64,000 nt of DNA from Kitasatospora terrestris (GTDB taxonomy: Bacteria; Actinomycetota; Actinomycetes; Streptomycetales; Streptomycetaceae), in the NCBI RefSeq assembly GCF_039542905.1, contig NZ_BAABIS010000001.1:8494001-8558000 (forward strand), read 5' to 3'. The notes beneath the pieces were generated by a model, which saw only the letters and a list, made by a program, of their open reading frames with translations, did not search any database and was not told the origin of the DNA. Made by a program: the position numbers and the translations under genes. Within the stretch, counting starts at the first letter, position 1, and each line of letters begins with the position of its first letter. Below are positions 9,333 to 18,197 of the stretch, piece after piece.

Positions 9333-9827
9333 ATGGCCTTGCCGGTCCCGCCCGGGGCGACAGCCGGGAAGCAGCCCACGGACCGCCCGAAGAACCGGAC
9401 GGGCGTGCTGAACCTCGACCAGTACGTCGCCGCGAACTACGATCCCCAGTGGGCGGAGACCGCCACCCGCGCGGCCAAGGAACGCGGCTTCGTCACCGCC
9501 GCATGCCGGGCGTGGAAGAACCCGGACGGCAGCCAGAGCCAGATGATGCTCGTCCAGTACGCGTCCGCGACCGGAGCGCAGGCCCACTACCGGGGTCTTC
9601 ACGGGCTGTGGACCGAGGACACCTCCACCACGTTCTTCGACGACCCCGACGACCAGGCCGCAGGCCTCCTCCACACCAAGCCGATCATGGACGGCATGAC
9701 CTATGCCAGCCTGCTCACCACCCGCGGCAACATCCTGGTCTACGTCACCCACTTCACCCCCAAAACCCCGGACCGCGACACCGCACAGGACCTCTTCCAC
9801 CGGCAACTGAGCGCCCTCGCAGGCTGA
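9333..9827 (+). CDS. Probable secreted-protein C-terminal part, 5' truncated
   Basis: 164 residues from ATG 9333: MALPVPPGATAGKQPTDRPK, then LNLDQYVAANYDPQWAETAT, ERGFVTAACRAW and LLTTRGNILVYVTHF. The layout resembles the C-terminal half of streptomycete secreted hypotheticals, which normally carry a signal peptide and an N-terminal repeat of the same fold. Here the N terminus is missing and the frame continues upstream only as non-coding-looking sequence. The 5' end meets the 5'-truncated Asp23-like gene head to head, pointing to a recombination junction near 9300-9312. Function unknown. Confidence 0.5.
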   Translation: MALPVPPGATAGKQPTDRPKNRTGVLNLDQYVAANYDPQWAETATRAAKERGFVTAACRAWKNPDGSQSQMMLVQYASATGAQAHYRGLHGLWTEDTSTTFFDDPDDQAAGLLHTKPIMDGMTYASLLTTRGNILVYVTHFTPKTPDRDTAQDLFHRQLSALAG

Positions 9828-9950
9828 CCGCCTCCCAGCGGCAGGCCGGCGAGCCCGTGTCCACAGCCGCCCGGCCAGCGACGCAGGGCCGGCCGCGGTG
9901 TCCGGTGTCAGGGGATGGGCGGCACGTCCGCTGCGCCCGGGGGCTGGCGA

Positions 9951-10123
9951 CTACTCGGGGCGGCGTTCGGTGCCCAGGTAGCGCTGCCACGGCACGTCCT
10001 CGAACATGCCCAGCCGGACGTCGGCTCGGCCGTGCTCGCGGACCGCCTGCTATGCCTGGTCGTGGTTGAGGATCGTCCTGATGGTGAGGACTACGATGCA
10101 CGGGCCGGGGGCCGGAGGGGCGG
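9951..10123 (-). pseudogene. Gene fragment with in-frame amber codon
   Basis: Minus-strand reading CIVVLTIRTILNHDQA, TAG at 10050-10052, then in the same frame QAVREHGRADVRLGMFEDVP and WQRYLGTERRPE before a second TAG at 9951. The downstream part reads as a plausible conserved C terminus, so the amber codon looks like an internal interruption. No start codon was found before the adjoining DUF6191-like gene. Family unknown. Confidence 0.4.
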
Positions 10124-10525
10124 TCAGTCCTCTGCCCCGGCCGGAGGCGTAAGAAGGGGCCGGGACGGTGTGCCGGCGCCGCGATCGCCGGCCCTCGGCT
10201 GCTGCGGCAGGACGATGACGGCGCGGCCCGTCTGCAGGTCGACGGTCGAGCGGGGTGGCGCGCCGTCGCCTTCCTCGTCGCGGCGCATCGCCTCGGCGGA
10301 GCGTTCGTCCAGCTCGACCGCTTTGCCGGTGTTCACCGATCCGGTGAACACCTCCACGGCCACGGTGGAGACCGAAAGCGGTCCGCCGAGCCGGCCCGAC
10401 CGGCGGCGGAGCCGGGCCGGGACCAGGCCCGAACGGGCCAGCCGGCGGAACACCGTCGAGGCGAGTGCGAACAGCACCACCGCCAGAGCGAGCCCGGGCA
10501 GTGTGAGAGCGAACGCCATGACCAT
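10124..10525 (-). CDS. DUF6191-like membrane-anchored protein
   Basis: 133 residues from ATG 10525 (ATG 10519 is also possible). Residues 1-25 (MVMAFALTLPGLALAVVLFA) form one membrane helix, followed by a basic stretch. The conserved end is KAVELDERSAEAMRRDEEGD, GAPPRSTVDLQTGRAVIVLP. This matches the short streptomycete family annotated as DUF6191 (one TM helix, then GAPPRxxVDLxxGxAVI). The role is unknown. Longer frames running to 10705 add low-complexity codons and were not used. Confidence 0.75.
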   Translation of the reverse strand: MVMAFALTLPGLALAVVLFALASTVFRRLARSGLVPARLRRRSGRLGGPLSVSTVAVEVFTGSVNTGKAVELDERSAEAMRRDEEGDGAPPRSTVDLQTGRAVIVLPQQPRAGDRGAGTPSRPLLTPPAGAED

Positions 10526-10754
10526 CGACCTGCGACCCCCTGTCGTACGACGCCTGGCGGCGACGTGTTCCGACTGGCGAACGGTTTCTACCCGCACGGT
10601 AGTTCCCCCGACGGGCCGTCCGCCCGGCGACAGGGCCTGCAACAACGCGAGCGTCCGCTGTACCGCCCCGCGGCCGACGCAGTGCCGCAGCGCCACCACC
10701 GCCATCTGCCACAGGCCTGCTACCTGCTGCTGCGCCCCGCCGGTCGGGTCGCGA

Positions 10755-10937
10755 AGCCTTCACGCCGACGCCAAGGCTTATGCGGAGACCGTCGCCTCGG
10801 ACCGGGAACTGAAGCTCCAGGGCTACGAGGTCTTCCGCTTCGGGTTCACCGAGCTGAGCGACGAGCACCGGGCCCGCCCGCTCCTGAAGCGGTTCTTCGC
10901 CGAGGTCTTCGACCGCTACGGCGTGGCCGCCGCACCG
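10755..10937 (+). pseudogene. 3' fragment of a nuclease-like gene
   Basis: Plus-strand reading LHADAKAYAETVASDRELKL, QGYEVFRFGFTELSDEHRAR, then LLKRFFAEVFDRYGV. This resembles the C-terminal end of large actinobacterial proteins with a restriction-endonuclease-like tail (D.xLrlxGYEVyRFGxxEL). No N-terminal part exists upstream, where the opposite-strand DUF6191-like gene lies. Confidence 0.45.
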
Positions 10938-11007
10938 TGTCAACGCTCCCGCAGGTCTGATCCCACCGCTGCGCCGCGCTGGCAGCCCTGCAGGACGACG
11001 CGTCACG

Positions 11008-11322
11008 TCAGATGGGGAACGGCAGCGGGTGCTGTCCGTGGTCCGCGACCCGGCGTGCGCGGCGCTTGGCGGCCGCGGCGCGCCGTTCCCCGGGGTTGCG
11101 GTCCTGTTCGGCCCGCGCCATGCAACGGGAGCACACGGCTTCGCGAAGCCCGTTGTCCAGCGCGTCGGCCAGGCAGCTACCGCCACAGGCCAGATCGAGC
11201 CACAACGTCGCCCGGCCAGTTCGGGTCATCCGCCACCGGGCCAGATGATTGACGCGCCCGCCAGTCACCCGGACCACCAGCGGCCACGGGTCGCCCGCCG
11301 GACCATTGACCTCCTCCGCCAT
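11008..11322 (-). CDS. Hypothetical protein with Cys pair
   Basis: 104 residues from ATG 11322, preceded by AGGGGG at good spacing. It contains LWLDLACGGSCLADALDNGL and VCSRCMARAEQDRNPGERRA, so it has a CGGSC and a CSRC motif that could bind zinc, and an Arg/Ala-rich helix near the C terminus. Small proteins like this occur on actinobacterial plasmids and in integrated elements; function unknown. Confidence 0.55.
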   Translation of the reverse strand: MAEEVNGPAGDPWPLVVRVTGGRVNHLARWRMTRTGRATLWLDLACGGSCLADALDNGLREAVCSRCMARAEQDRNPGERRAAAAKRRARRVADHGQHPLPFPI

Positions 11323-11537
11323 GATTACCCCCTGCTGCGGCGCCGTGGACCCACCCGGTCGGCCTGGTCGGCCCGTTGGGACCCCAGCGTTGCACTGCCG
11401 CCCGCCTGGACACCAGCACCGCCGTCCGCGACGCCACCCGCCGCCGCATCGCCGTCGCCCTCGACCTGCGCATCCACCGGCTGCGCCTGGCGGGCACCAC
11501 CCCGACCGCCCAGGGCATCCGGGCCTCCGAGGCGGCT

Positions 11538-12188
11538 TCAGCCGCGGACCTGGTGCTCCACCCGGTGCCGCAGATACTCGTCCGGGTGGGACCGGGCGAT
11601 CGCGATCGCCTTGTCGACCAGGGGGTGTAGCTCCGCCGGGTATGCGGACGGCCGCAGGGGCAGTCCGGGGAGGATGCAGCGGCGGACGTCCAGGTGCTCG
11701 TTGTCCACGAACTCCCGCAATGCTGCCTCGTGCCACTCGCGCACGCCGACCGAGCCGTTGTCGGGCTCCGGACGGTCCCCGGCCGGGCCGGCGGCCCGCA
11801 GCTGGGGGTGGTCGAGCGGCAGGGCCGTCCAGTACCAGGCCCGTGCGGCACCCGCCCGCTCCGCGTCCGTGCCCGTCCGCAGGTAGCCGATCAGCCTGGA
11901 GCGGACCCGCCCGCGGCCGAACCCGTTCAGAGCCGCTTCGACGAACCACCGGTTGAAGCTCGGGTTCGAGTCGTTTACGGCCGCGCCCAGCAGGACCTCG
12001 AACGCCTCCTGGGGGAAGGCCGACTCCCGCTCGCAGGCCTCGCGCAGTGCTGCCCGGACGCGGTGGCCCCACACAGGATCGTCGGTGCCCGGCTCACGCG
12101 CCACACCGAGGCCGAGAACCCGGACCACATCTGCCAGGCACTGGCCGAACGGGTCCCTGTCGGCCGCCTCAGGTGCCGGCAGCGCCAT
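11538..12188 (-). CDS. Hypothetical helical (HEAT-like) protein
   Basis: 216 residues from ATG 12188 (MALPAPEAADRDPFGQCLAD); the open frame extends to 12278 and upstream starts cannot be excluded. It is built of short helices: VRVLGLGVAREPGTDDPVWG, ACERESAFPQEAFEVLLGAA, AERAGAARAWYWTALPLDHP, HPLVDKAIAIARSHPDEYLR. The pattern resembles HEAT-repeat immunity-type or scaffold proteins, but this is inference from composition. The IS5 element at 12284 lies directly upstream and may have removed its native promoter. Confidence 0.6.
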   Translation of the reverse strand: MALPAPEAADRDPFGQCLADVVRVLGLGVAREPGTDDPVWGHRVRAALREACERESAFPQEAFEVLLGAAVNDSNPSFNRWFVEAALNGFGRGRVRSRLIGYLRTGTDAERAGAARAWYWTALPLDHPQLRAAGPAGDRPEPDNGSVGVREWHEAALREFVDNEHLDVRRCILPGLPLRPSAYPAELHPLVDKAIAIARSHPDEYLRHRVEHQVRG

Positions 12189-12283
12189 GAAGACGCGCAC
12201 GCCGTCACCCCCGCTCGTATCACGCGTTCCGTCCCCGCCCACGACCGATTCCTCTCCCCGAGCTTCCCTGCCCGCCACCCTAG

Positions 12284-13379
12284 GGCCAGTATCGGGTTGT
12301 GATCAATTGGCGGGTTTCGCCCTCGCGGTCGTGCCTGATCCGATAGATCGTGTTGTGTGACGCGAGTGCAACTGACTGATGCTGAGTGGGAGTTCATCGG
12401 GCCGTACCTGCCGATCGGTGAGTACGGCCCGTACCCCGAGCGGCTGCGCCGACAGTTCGAGGGTGTCATCTGGCGGTTCCGGACCGGCGGCCAGTGGAGG
12501 GAGATGCCGAGCGAGTTCGGTGCCTGGTCGACGGTCCACAACCGCTTCCGGCAGTGGAGGGACGCCGGGGTCTTCGAGGCCCTGCTGGAGGGCGCGGTCG
12601 CGGAGGCCGCGAAGCGGGGCGAGGTGGACCTGTCGCTGGTCAGCGTGGATTCCACCACCGTCCGGGCCCACCACGACGCCGCCGGGATGCACCTCGACCC
12701 CGACACACTCGCCGACCTGGAGAAGGCCGCCGAGGAGGCGGAGAAGGCCCGACAAAAGGGGGCGGCCCGAAGGAACAAGACGGGCAGGCAACCGCAGACA
12801 CCCCGGAACGGAACGAGCGGCGACGCGTCCGACGCAGACGCAGACTCCGCCTGAAGGCCGCCCTGCTCGGCCGGTCCAGAGGCGGGCAGAGCAGCAAGGT
12901 CCACATCGCCGGCGACCGTAAGTGCCGCCCGCTGGCCATCGTCCTGACCGAGGGGCAGGCCGCCGACAGCCCACAGTTCATCCCCGTTCTGGCGAAGGTC
13001 CGGGTCCGTGGGCCTGTCGGCCGGCCCCGCACCCGGCCCGGCGCGGTCGCCGGCGACAAGGCCTACTCCTCCCGCAGAAACCGCGCCCACCTGCGCAAAC
13101 GACACATCAAGGCCGTCATCCCGGAGAAGCGGGACCAGGCCGCCAACCGCAAGAAGAAGGGCAGCAGGGGCGGTCGTCCCGTCAGTCACGACGCCGAGCT
13201 CTACAGGGAGCGGAACACCGTCGAGCGTCTGATCAACAGGATGAAGGCCTGGCGGGGCATCGCCACCCGCTACGACAAGACACCCGAGAGCTACCTCGCA
13301 GGCCTCCACCTCCGCGCCTCAATGATCTGGATCAAGGACCTCGCCAGGACGACACCTTGATCACGACCGAATGCGCTCC
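12284..13379 (+). mobile_element. IS5-family element with CTAG target duplication
   Basis: A 1,096-bp element. Its ends are imperfect inverted repeats of about 24 bp: GGCCAGTATCGGGTTGTGAT on the left and GGAGCGCATTCGGTCGTGAT on the right (read inward), both continuing CAA. The 4-bp direct repeat CTAG occurs at 12280-12283 and 13380-13383, as expected for the IS427/IS5 group. It inserted exactly at the stop codon (CTAG) of the GntR-like gene without changing its product. Confidence 0.88.
12357..13360 (+). CDS. IS5-family transposase made by -1 frameshift
   Basis: The first frame (12357-12854) gives the helix-turn-helix/DUF4096 part: VQLTDAEWEFIGPYLPIGEY, WRFRTGGQWREMPSEFGAW, then VSVDSTTVRAHHDAAG with the first catalytic Asp. 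The second frame, at -1, gives AALLGRSRGGQSSKVHIAG, VAGDKAYSSRRNRAHLRKRH (second Asp) and YRERNTVERLINRMKAWRGI with the catalytic Glu. At 12755-12761 the sequence A AAG GGG fits the X XXY YYZ slippery heptamer read in the first frame, so a fused product by programmed -1 slippage is likely, as known for the IS427 group. Confidence 0.88.
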
Positions 13380-13601
13380 CTAGAGTCGTCCGGCCACCGT
13401 CCACCTGCCGTCCGCCTGTGCCTCGATCAGCCCCTCGGCCGCCAACGCCCTCAGGACCTGCGCGACCGTCGCCTGGGCAAGCCCATACTGTCCGGCGATC
13501 TCACGCCTGTGCGGAAGCTCTGTCAGCCCCGGGTTGGCGGCGATCTCAGCGCGAAGAGCCTCTGCGAGGCGCACCCTCGTAGGCCGGACTTCCTCTGACA
13601 C
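13380..13601 (-). CDS. GntR-type small transcriptional regulator
   Basis: 73 residues: VRLAEALRAEIAANPGLTEL, HRREIAGQYGLAQATVAQVL, then ALAAEGLIEAQADGRWTVAG. This is a single winged helix-turn-helix of the GntR type, with the recognition helix in QATVAQVLRAL, and no effector domain. Such mini-GntR proteins are common on actinobacterial plasmids and mobile elements. The TAG stop is formed by the CTAG target of the adjacent IS5 element and is the same with or without the insertion. Confidence 0.78.
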   Translation of the reverse strand: MSEEVRPTRVRLAEALRAEIAANPGLTELPHRREIAGQYGLAQATVAQVLRALAAEGLIEAQADGRWTVAGRL

Positions 13602-13796
13602 TTCGGCACTCCGTTCGTGCGCACAGATCGGTCGTCACGAACATCACCAACAACACGCCTTGATCGCAACCAAATACGTGCTAGGTGTGTCCACATCTCG
13701 GGGGTCACCTCATCGGACGGTATTTTCGGTGTGGTTGTCCGGTCTGGTCCGTGGAATTGGGTCGCTCCCGGTGGTCCCGGGCCGTAGCGTCCGGTC

Positions 13797-14477
13797 ATGG
13801 ACTGGACCGCATGGCACGACAAGTACGACCAGACCGACCACTGGATGACGCGACGGCTGAAAACAGTGCAGGCCCACATCGACGCCGCTCTGTCGGACGC
13901 CCCGGACGGCGAGCTGCAGGTGATCAGCCTCTGCGCCGGAGACGGTCGCGATCTTCTGGAGGTCCTGGCCGGACATCCCCGCCGCGACGATGTCAGGGCC
14001 AGGCTCGTCGAGCTGGACCCCCGCAACACCGCCGCCGCTGTGGAACGGGCCGAGCGGGCCGGCCTGCAGCGCGTCGAGGTGGCGACCGCGGACGCCGCCC
14101 TCATCGACCAGTACGAGGACCTGGCCCCGGCGGACCTCGTCCTCGTCTGCGGCGTCTTCGGCAACATCACCGACCCCGACATCGAGCGCACCATCGCCGC
14201 CTGCAACCAGCTGTCCAGGGCCGGCGGGACCGTCATCTAGACCCGACACCGCGCCGCACCCGACCGCGTCCCGCGGATCTGTGAGTGGTTCGACGCCCAG
14301 GACTTCGAGTTGCAGTGGCTGTCACCGCCGGACGCCGGCTTCGGGGTCGGTGTGCACCGCTTCGCCGGCACACCTCAACCCCTGCGCCGCGGCACGCGCA
14401 TGTTCGAGTTCGTCGGCTACGACGTGCTTCGACAGACAGCAGCGGACGAGGCCACCGGCGTCCATGACGTCCGGTAG
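13797..14477 (+). pseudogene. SAM-dependent methyltransferase with in-frame amber stop
   Basis: Residues 1-147 are open: MDWTAWHDKYDQTDHWMTRR, LQVISLCAGDGRDLLEVLAG (class I SAM-binding motif I), RLVELDPRNTAAAVERAERA and LVLVCGVFGNITDPDIERTI (motif IV/post region). TAG at 14238-14240 interrupts GGTVI*TRHR, where homologues of this type would be expected to carry Trp (TGG). The same frame then continues WFDAQDFELQWLSPPDAGFG and TRMFEFVGYDVLRQ to a natural TAG at 14477, making 227 codons. The lesion looks like a single G-to-A change, so it is recent or tolerated. Confidence 0.8.
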
Positions 14478-14507
14478 TTCCGCAGGATGTGGGATAGGTT
14501 GCCCGCC

Positions 14508-15065
14508 ATGACCGATCTTGGGCCTGTCGCCTGGCCGCCCGCTCTGATCCGGACCGAGCGGCTCGTGCTCCGCGAGTCCGAGGCCCGGGACCGTACGGCG
14601 TTCATCGACCTGTTCGCCTCACCGCAGGTGCGTACCCACCTCGGTGGTGCCCGACCACGCGAGGAACTCGAACGCGGGATGCCGGCAGTGCCCGGCCTAC
14701 GCACGGGCGTGTTCGTCGTCGAGCGCGACGGGGCGATGATCGGCGTCGTCTCGTTCGACCGGCGCGACGCGCAGCGCCCCGGTCACCTCCGCCCGGAGGC
14801 CGGGGAGGCCGAGCTCAGCTACATGTTCCTGCCCCAGGCCTGGGGATCCGGGTACGCAGCCGAGGCGTGCGCTGCGGCACTCGGATGGCTCGCCGACGCC
14901 TGTCCCGGTGAGCCGGTGGTGCTCTGCACCCAGAGCGCGAACGACCGCGCGATGCGCCTCGCCGAGAAGCTGGGCTTCACCGAGGTCGAGCGGTTCGAGG
15001 AGTACGGCGCCGAGCAGTGGTTCGGCGTACGGTCCCACGTTCACCCGTCGGACCGGGCGAGATAG
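14508..15065 (+). CDS. GNAT-family N-acetyltransferase
   Basis: 185 residues: LIRTERLVLRESEARDRTAF is the RimJ-type beginning, VVERDGAMIGVVSFDRRDAQ gives strands 2-4, and LSYMFLPQAWGSGYAAEACA is motif A with the acetyl-CoA pyrophosphate loop Q-AWGSGYA. NDRAMRLAEKLGFTEVERFE is motif B. The substrate is unknown; the RimJ/RimL-like form suggests an amino group of a small molecule or protein. ATG 14508 fits the family start; ATG 14487 in the same frame is an alternative. It lies 30 bases after the methyltransferase and may be co-transcribed. Confidence 0.88.
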   Translation: MTDLGPVAWPPALIRTERLVLRESEARDRTAFIDLFASPQVRTHLGGARPREELERGMPAVPGLRTGVFVVERDGAMIGVVSFDRRDAQRPGHLRPEAGEAELSYMFLPQAWGSGYAAEACAAALGWLADACPGEPVVLCTQSANDRAMRLAEKLGFTEVERFEEYGAEQWFGVRSHVHPSDRAR

Positions 15066-15419
15066 CCGCACCGGCGCGCGAAGGAGCCTGCAGTCCTCCG
15101 GGATCGGACTCCGTATCGCGGGCAGACCAGCCGGAATTGCTCATGTATTCCGTCGCCCGATGATCAGTACAACCGTGGGCGCAGAGCACGGTTGAGGTGT
15201 GCTCCATCGGTTGGCGGCTCGGGTCACGGCCGCCCTCGAACGCGAGCCGGGCACGGCAGGGATTGTGGGTCCCCGCGGTGCCCGGCGCGCTCGGAACCCG
15301 ACTCGCGCCGGCAAGCCCCCGCCAAGGCGAAATGCCGCAGCGGGTGCTGCCGCCTGCCGACGTCGGCTTCCACGAGCGCGTTGCCGACCCAGCGCCCACA
15401 CCCCCGGTGCCACACGACG

Positions 15420-15457
15420 AGGCCCCGCCCGTCGGCTGCAGCCGACGGGCGGGGCCT
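15420..15457. terminator. 38-bp perfect palindrome between convergent genes
   Basis: A, then GGCCCCGCCCGTCGGCTGCA and its exact reverse complement GCCGACGGGCGGGGCC, then T, with no loop in the linear reading. It sits at the 3' ends of the rightward GNAT gene and the leftward membrane-protein operon and can terminate both. Confidence 0.85.
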
Positions 15458-15465
15458 TGCCGTGG

Positions 15466-16074
15466 TCAGCGGCTGCGCCGCAGCGCTTTGCGTCGCCAGG
15501 GTGTTGCAGCGGTGGCGGCGCTGCCGATGACCACGGACACGCCAGCGGCGGTCCAGGCGGGTGTGTCGTGGGTGGGGGTGGCGGTCCAGTCCCACCAGGT
15601 GAGGGGGTACCAGATCAGGAGCAGCGCGGACGCCAGCGGCAGGGCCCAGGCGAGCTGGTGTCCCAGGACACGGCGGGAGAGCAGGGCCAGTCCGAGCCAG
15701 ACCAGTACCGAGCGGACGAACACGATCCCGGCGCCCGTCCCGACCGCGTACGTCTCGGCGGTGAAGGAGAAGGCGCAGACCGTCAGCGTCAGCACCGTGC
15801 AGTACACGGCCCGCAGGCGGTGCATGGCCCGGGTGCCGAGGGCCTCGTGGGCCGCCATCGGTCCGTCGAGCGCTGCGGTGAGGAACACCGCCGACAACAG
15901 CGGGAGCTCCTGCCGGTAAGGAATCCCCATAGTGACGTCGCCGCTGCCGAACGACGGAATCGGGATCCGGGTACCGCCGAAGAACGCCGACAGCAGCGCG
16001 ACGACCACCGCCCCGGCCAGCACCGCCGCACCCCGGTGGACCCTGGCGTAGCGGATCAGATCAACGAGGGTCAT
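15466..16074 (-). CDS. Membrane protein, last gene of ABC operon
   Basis: 202 residues with about five membrane helices (AAVLAGAVVVALLSAFFGGT, RAVYCTVLTLTVCAFSF, IVFVRSVLVWLGLALL, LAWALPLASALLLIWYPLTW, WTAAGVSVVIGSAA). Its ATG overlaps the stop of the preceding permease gene by 14 bases, which implies translational coupling. No nucleotide-binding or enzymatic motif is present. By position it is probably a second membrane subunit or accessory protein of the ABC system. Confidence 0.75.
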   Translation of the reverse strand: MTLVDLIRYARVHRGAAVLAGAVVVALLSAFFGGTRIPIPSFGSGDVTMGIPYRQELPLLSAVFLTAALDGPMAAHEALGTRAMHRLRAVYCTVLTLTVCAFSFTAETYAVGTGAGIVFVRSVLVWLGLALLSRRVLGHQLAWALPLASALLLIWYPLTWWDWTATPTHDTPAWTAAGVSVVIGSAATAATPWRRKALRRSR

Positions 16075-17362
16075 AGGGCTTGCACCAGGACGCCTCGCGA
16101 TGGAATTCGGCACTCTCCCCATCCAGCCACACCCGCTGCTCGGCGGCCGGCAGACGCACAGCATCGGAGGCTGCACGCTGGGCTGCGCCGATACCGGCGA
16201 CATGGAGACCGCTGTCGGCCTCGGCCGGGTCCTGGCCCATGGCCCGGTACTCCAGCCACAGGTGGACGTTGTCGATGGCCTGCCACGCACGGCGCTCATT
16301 GCCCGGCGGGACACAGCGGCCGAAGCTGTCGGTGAACACGCGGTGGGCCATGGCGATGGCCGCCGTGCGCACGTGGCCCTCGGTGATGTCGAACCCCCGA
16401 TCGCCATGTGCGGTGCGCTGCAACCCGAACTCGTCGAACTCCTCCGGCACCACCACCCAGGACTGCCCAGTAGCACCGAGACGCTGCGCCATCAGCACCA
16501 GCGCCGGCAGGTATTTACGGTGCTCGGGCCAGACGCACACACGCGGGGCATGACTATCGGTGCGGTCGCACAGCGGCGTGGCAGCCGTGGCCGGGCGCTC
16601 AGTGCGCAGTTCGCCGGCGCCGGCGACGCCGCCGAGCGCGACGAGGGAGCACAGGGCCGCCGCGAGCGCCACCCAACGCACCTTCCTCGGCAGGCCGCGG
16701 CTGGGCATCCGGTTCTTTGCCCGGGTCGGCAGCGGTGGGGCTGTGACGGCGAGGACGGCCAGGGCGATCGCCCAGCACAGTCGGAGGGCGACCGGGAGCG
16801 GGCGCAGGTGGACATCCGGCGAGCCCGCCAGGACGTTGAGCTTGAACGGCAGGGCGAGGAGGCTGATGAAGCAGCCGAGCGCGCAGACGACGGGGGTGAA
16901 GGAAGACGAGGGCCACCAGCGGCCGGCCAGGTGCCCCACGGACGCGAACACCACCAGTGTCGAGGCGCCCAGTAGTAGATAGGACGGCCACAGGAATCCG
17001 GGACCGGCTTCGCCGATCGACACGCCGGCCGCGGCCAGGCATCCGAGCCCGTAGGCGAGGAAGCCGAGGGTGAGGGTGGCGGCCAGCCGCACACCCTCCA
17101 TGCGCCATGTGGGCCGGGCGGCCGCGAGGAGCACCTCCGGCATCCCCGCCCGGGAGGAACGGCCGGCCTGCCAGGCGGAGACGGCAGCCAGCACCGGTCC
17201 CAGGAACAGGGTGACGACCTGCGCCGCCACACTCGCCTCCGGCCACACGCCGATCCACCATCGCGAGCGTCCGAACAGCACCAGCAGATCAACGGCGACC
17301 ATCACGGGGAACGCGGTGAGCAGCGGGGATCGCCGCAACTCGATGCGGTAGGCGTTCAGCAC
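16061..17362 (-). CDS. ABC-type membrane permease with large C-terminal domain
   Basis: 433 residues. The N-terminal half has about seven helices (LLTAFPVMVAVDLLVLFG, VVTLFLGPVLAAVSAWQA, LAATLTLGFLAYGLGCLAAA, SYLLLGASTLVVFASVGHLA and others). Residues about 245-433 form a soluble, probably external domain with CDRTDSHAPRVCVWPEHRKY, whose two cysteines may form a disulfide, and helical VPEEFDEFGLQRTAHGDRG. The GTG start overlaps the ATPase stop (GTGCTGA), so the genes are coupled. It resembles ABC-2-type permeases of peptide export or self-resistance systems in Streptomyces; the substrate is not shown by sequence. Confidence 0.75.
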   Translation of the reverse strand: MLNAYRIELRRSPLLTAFPVMVAVDLLVLFGRSRWWIGVWPEASVAAQVVTLFLGPVLAAVSAWQAGRSSRAGMPEVLLAAARPTWRMEGVRLAATLTLGFLAYGLGCLAAAGVSIGEAGPGFLWPSYLLLGASTLVVFASVGHLAGRWWPSSSFTPVVCALGCFISLLALPFKLNVLAGSPDVHLRPLPVALRLCWAIALAVLAVTAPPLPTRAKNRMPSRGLPRKVRWVALAAALCSLVALGGVAGAGELRTERPATAATPLCDRTDSHAPRVCVWPEHRKYLPALVLMAQRLGATGQSWVVVPEEFDEFGLQRTAHGDRGFDITEGHVRTAAIAMAHRVFTDSFGRCVPPGNERRAWQAIDNVHLWLEYRAMGQDPAEADSGLHVAGIGAAQRAASDAVRLPAAEQRVWLDGESAEFHREASWCKPYDPR

Positions 17363-18132
17363 GCTGACTCCTCGGCTGCCCGGACCTTGCCGAGAACGGT
17401 CATGTAGCCGCGTTCCAGCGCACTGTCCCCGGGCGCCTTCGGATCGGCCAACTCGGCCAGCTGCTGCGGGGCACCCCGGTGCACGACCTCACCCTCCCTC
17501 AGCACCAGTACGGTGTCGCAGGCCGCACCCACGTCCTCCACCAGGTGCGTACTGAGCACCACCGCGGCCCCCGCACGCGCCAGCGAGCGGATCAGGTCCC
17601 GGAAGTCCAGGCGCTGCGCGGGGTCGAGGCCGACGGTGGGCTCGTCGAGGAGCAGCAGGGACGGGGAACCGACGATGGCCGCGGCGATCCCGGCCCGCCG
17701 GAGCATGCCGCCGGACAGGGCCTTCATCTTCTCCCTCGCCCGGTCCTGCAGTCCGACGGCGGACAGCGCCGCCTCGGTCGCCGGCGAGGCCTGGGCGGAG
17801 GGGACTTCGCGCAGCCACGCGCAGTAGCGGACGAAGTCGTGGACGGAGAACGCCGGGTAGTAGCCGAAGTCCTGCGGCAGGTAGCCGATGCGGCGCCGTG
17901 CCTCGCGGACGTCCCGTTCACCGGCGACCGCCCGGCCGAACAGCTCCAGGACGCCCTCCCGTGGTGGCGCGATGGTCGCCAGGGTCCGGAACAGCGTCGT
18001 CTTGCCGGCCCCGTTCGGGCCCAGCAGCCCGGTCACACCGGGCTCGATCGACAGGTCCAGGCCCTTGATGATCTGCCTACTGCCGTACCCCTGGCTGACA
18101 TCGGCCAGCCGGGCGACGGGAGTGCTTGCCAT
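17356..18132 (-). CDS. ABC transporter ATP-binding protein
   Basis: 258 residues. Walker A GLLGPNGAGKTTLFRTLA near residue 35-50, Q-loop RRIGYLPQDFGYYPAFSVHD near 90, signature ALSGGMLRRAGIAAAI near 145, Walker B SLLLLDEPTVGLDPAQ near 165, and the His switch VVLSTHLVEDVG near 198. It is of the drug/peptide-exporter type that pairs with ABC-2 permeases. ATG 18132 has GGGG upstream. It follows the secreted Tyr-rich peptide gene and overlaps the permease gene, so it should power that membrane complex. Confidence 0.92.
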   Translation of the reverse strand: MASTPVARLADVSQGYGSRQIIKGLDLSIEPGVTGLLGPNGAGKTTLFRTLATIAPPREGVLELFGRAVAGERDVREARRRIGYLPQDFGYYPAFSVHDFVRYCAWLREVPSAQASPATEAALSAVGLQDRAREKMKALSGGMLRRAGIAAAIVGSPSLLLLDEPTVGLDPAQRLDFRDLIRSLARAGAAVVLSTHLVEDVGAACDTVLVLREGEVVHRGAPQQLAELADPKAPGDSALERGYMTVLGKVRAAEESAC

Positions 18133-18154
18133 GGATGAAATCCCCACTTGCGGG

Positions 18155-18185
18155 CTGTGGGCCCGCCGAAGCGGCGGGCCCACAG
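18155..18185 (-). terminator. Hairpin between peptide gene and ABC genes
   Basis: CTGTGGGCCCGCC, loop GAAGC, GGCGGGCCCACAG: a perfect 13-bp stem. It lies just after the peptide stop at 18198 and before the ABC start at 18132, with no T tract, so it may partly terminate or stabilise the peptide mRNA and lower expression of the downstream transporter. Confidence 0.75.
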
Positions 18186-18197
18186 CAGCGTCGGTCC

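Noticed and set aside
11376..11530. Plus-strand reading RIAVALDLRIHRLRLAGTTP as a gene fragment
   Set aside because: Too short and no recognised family.
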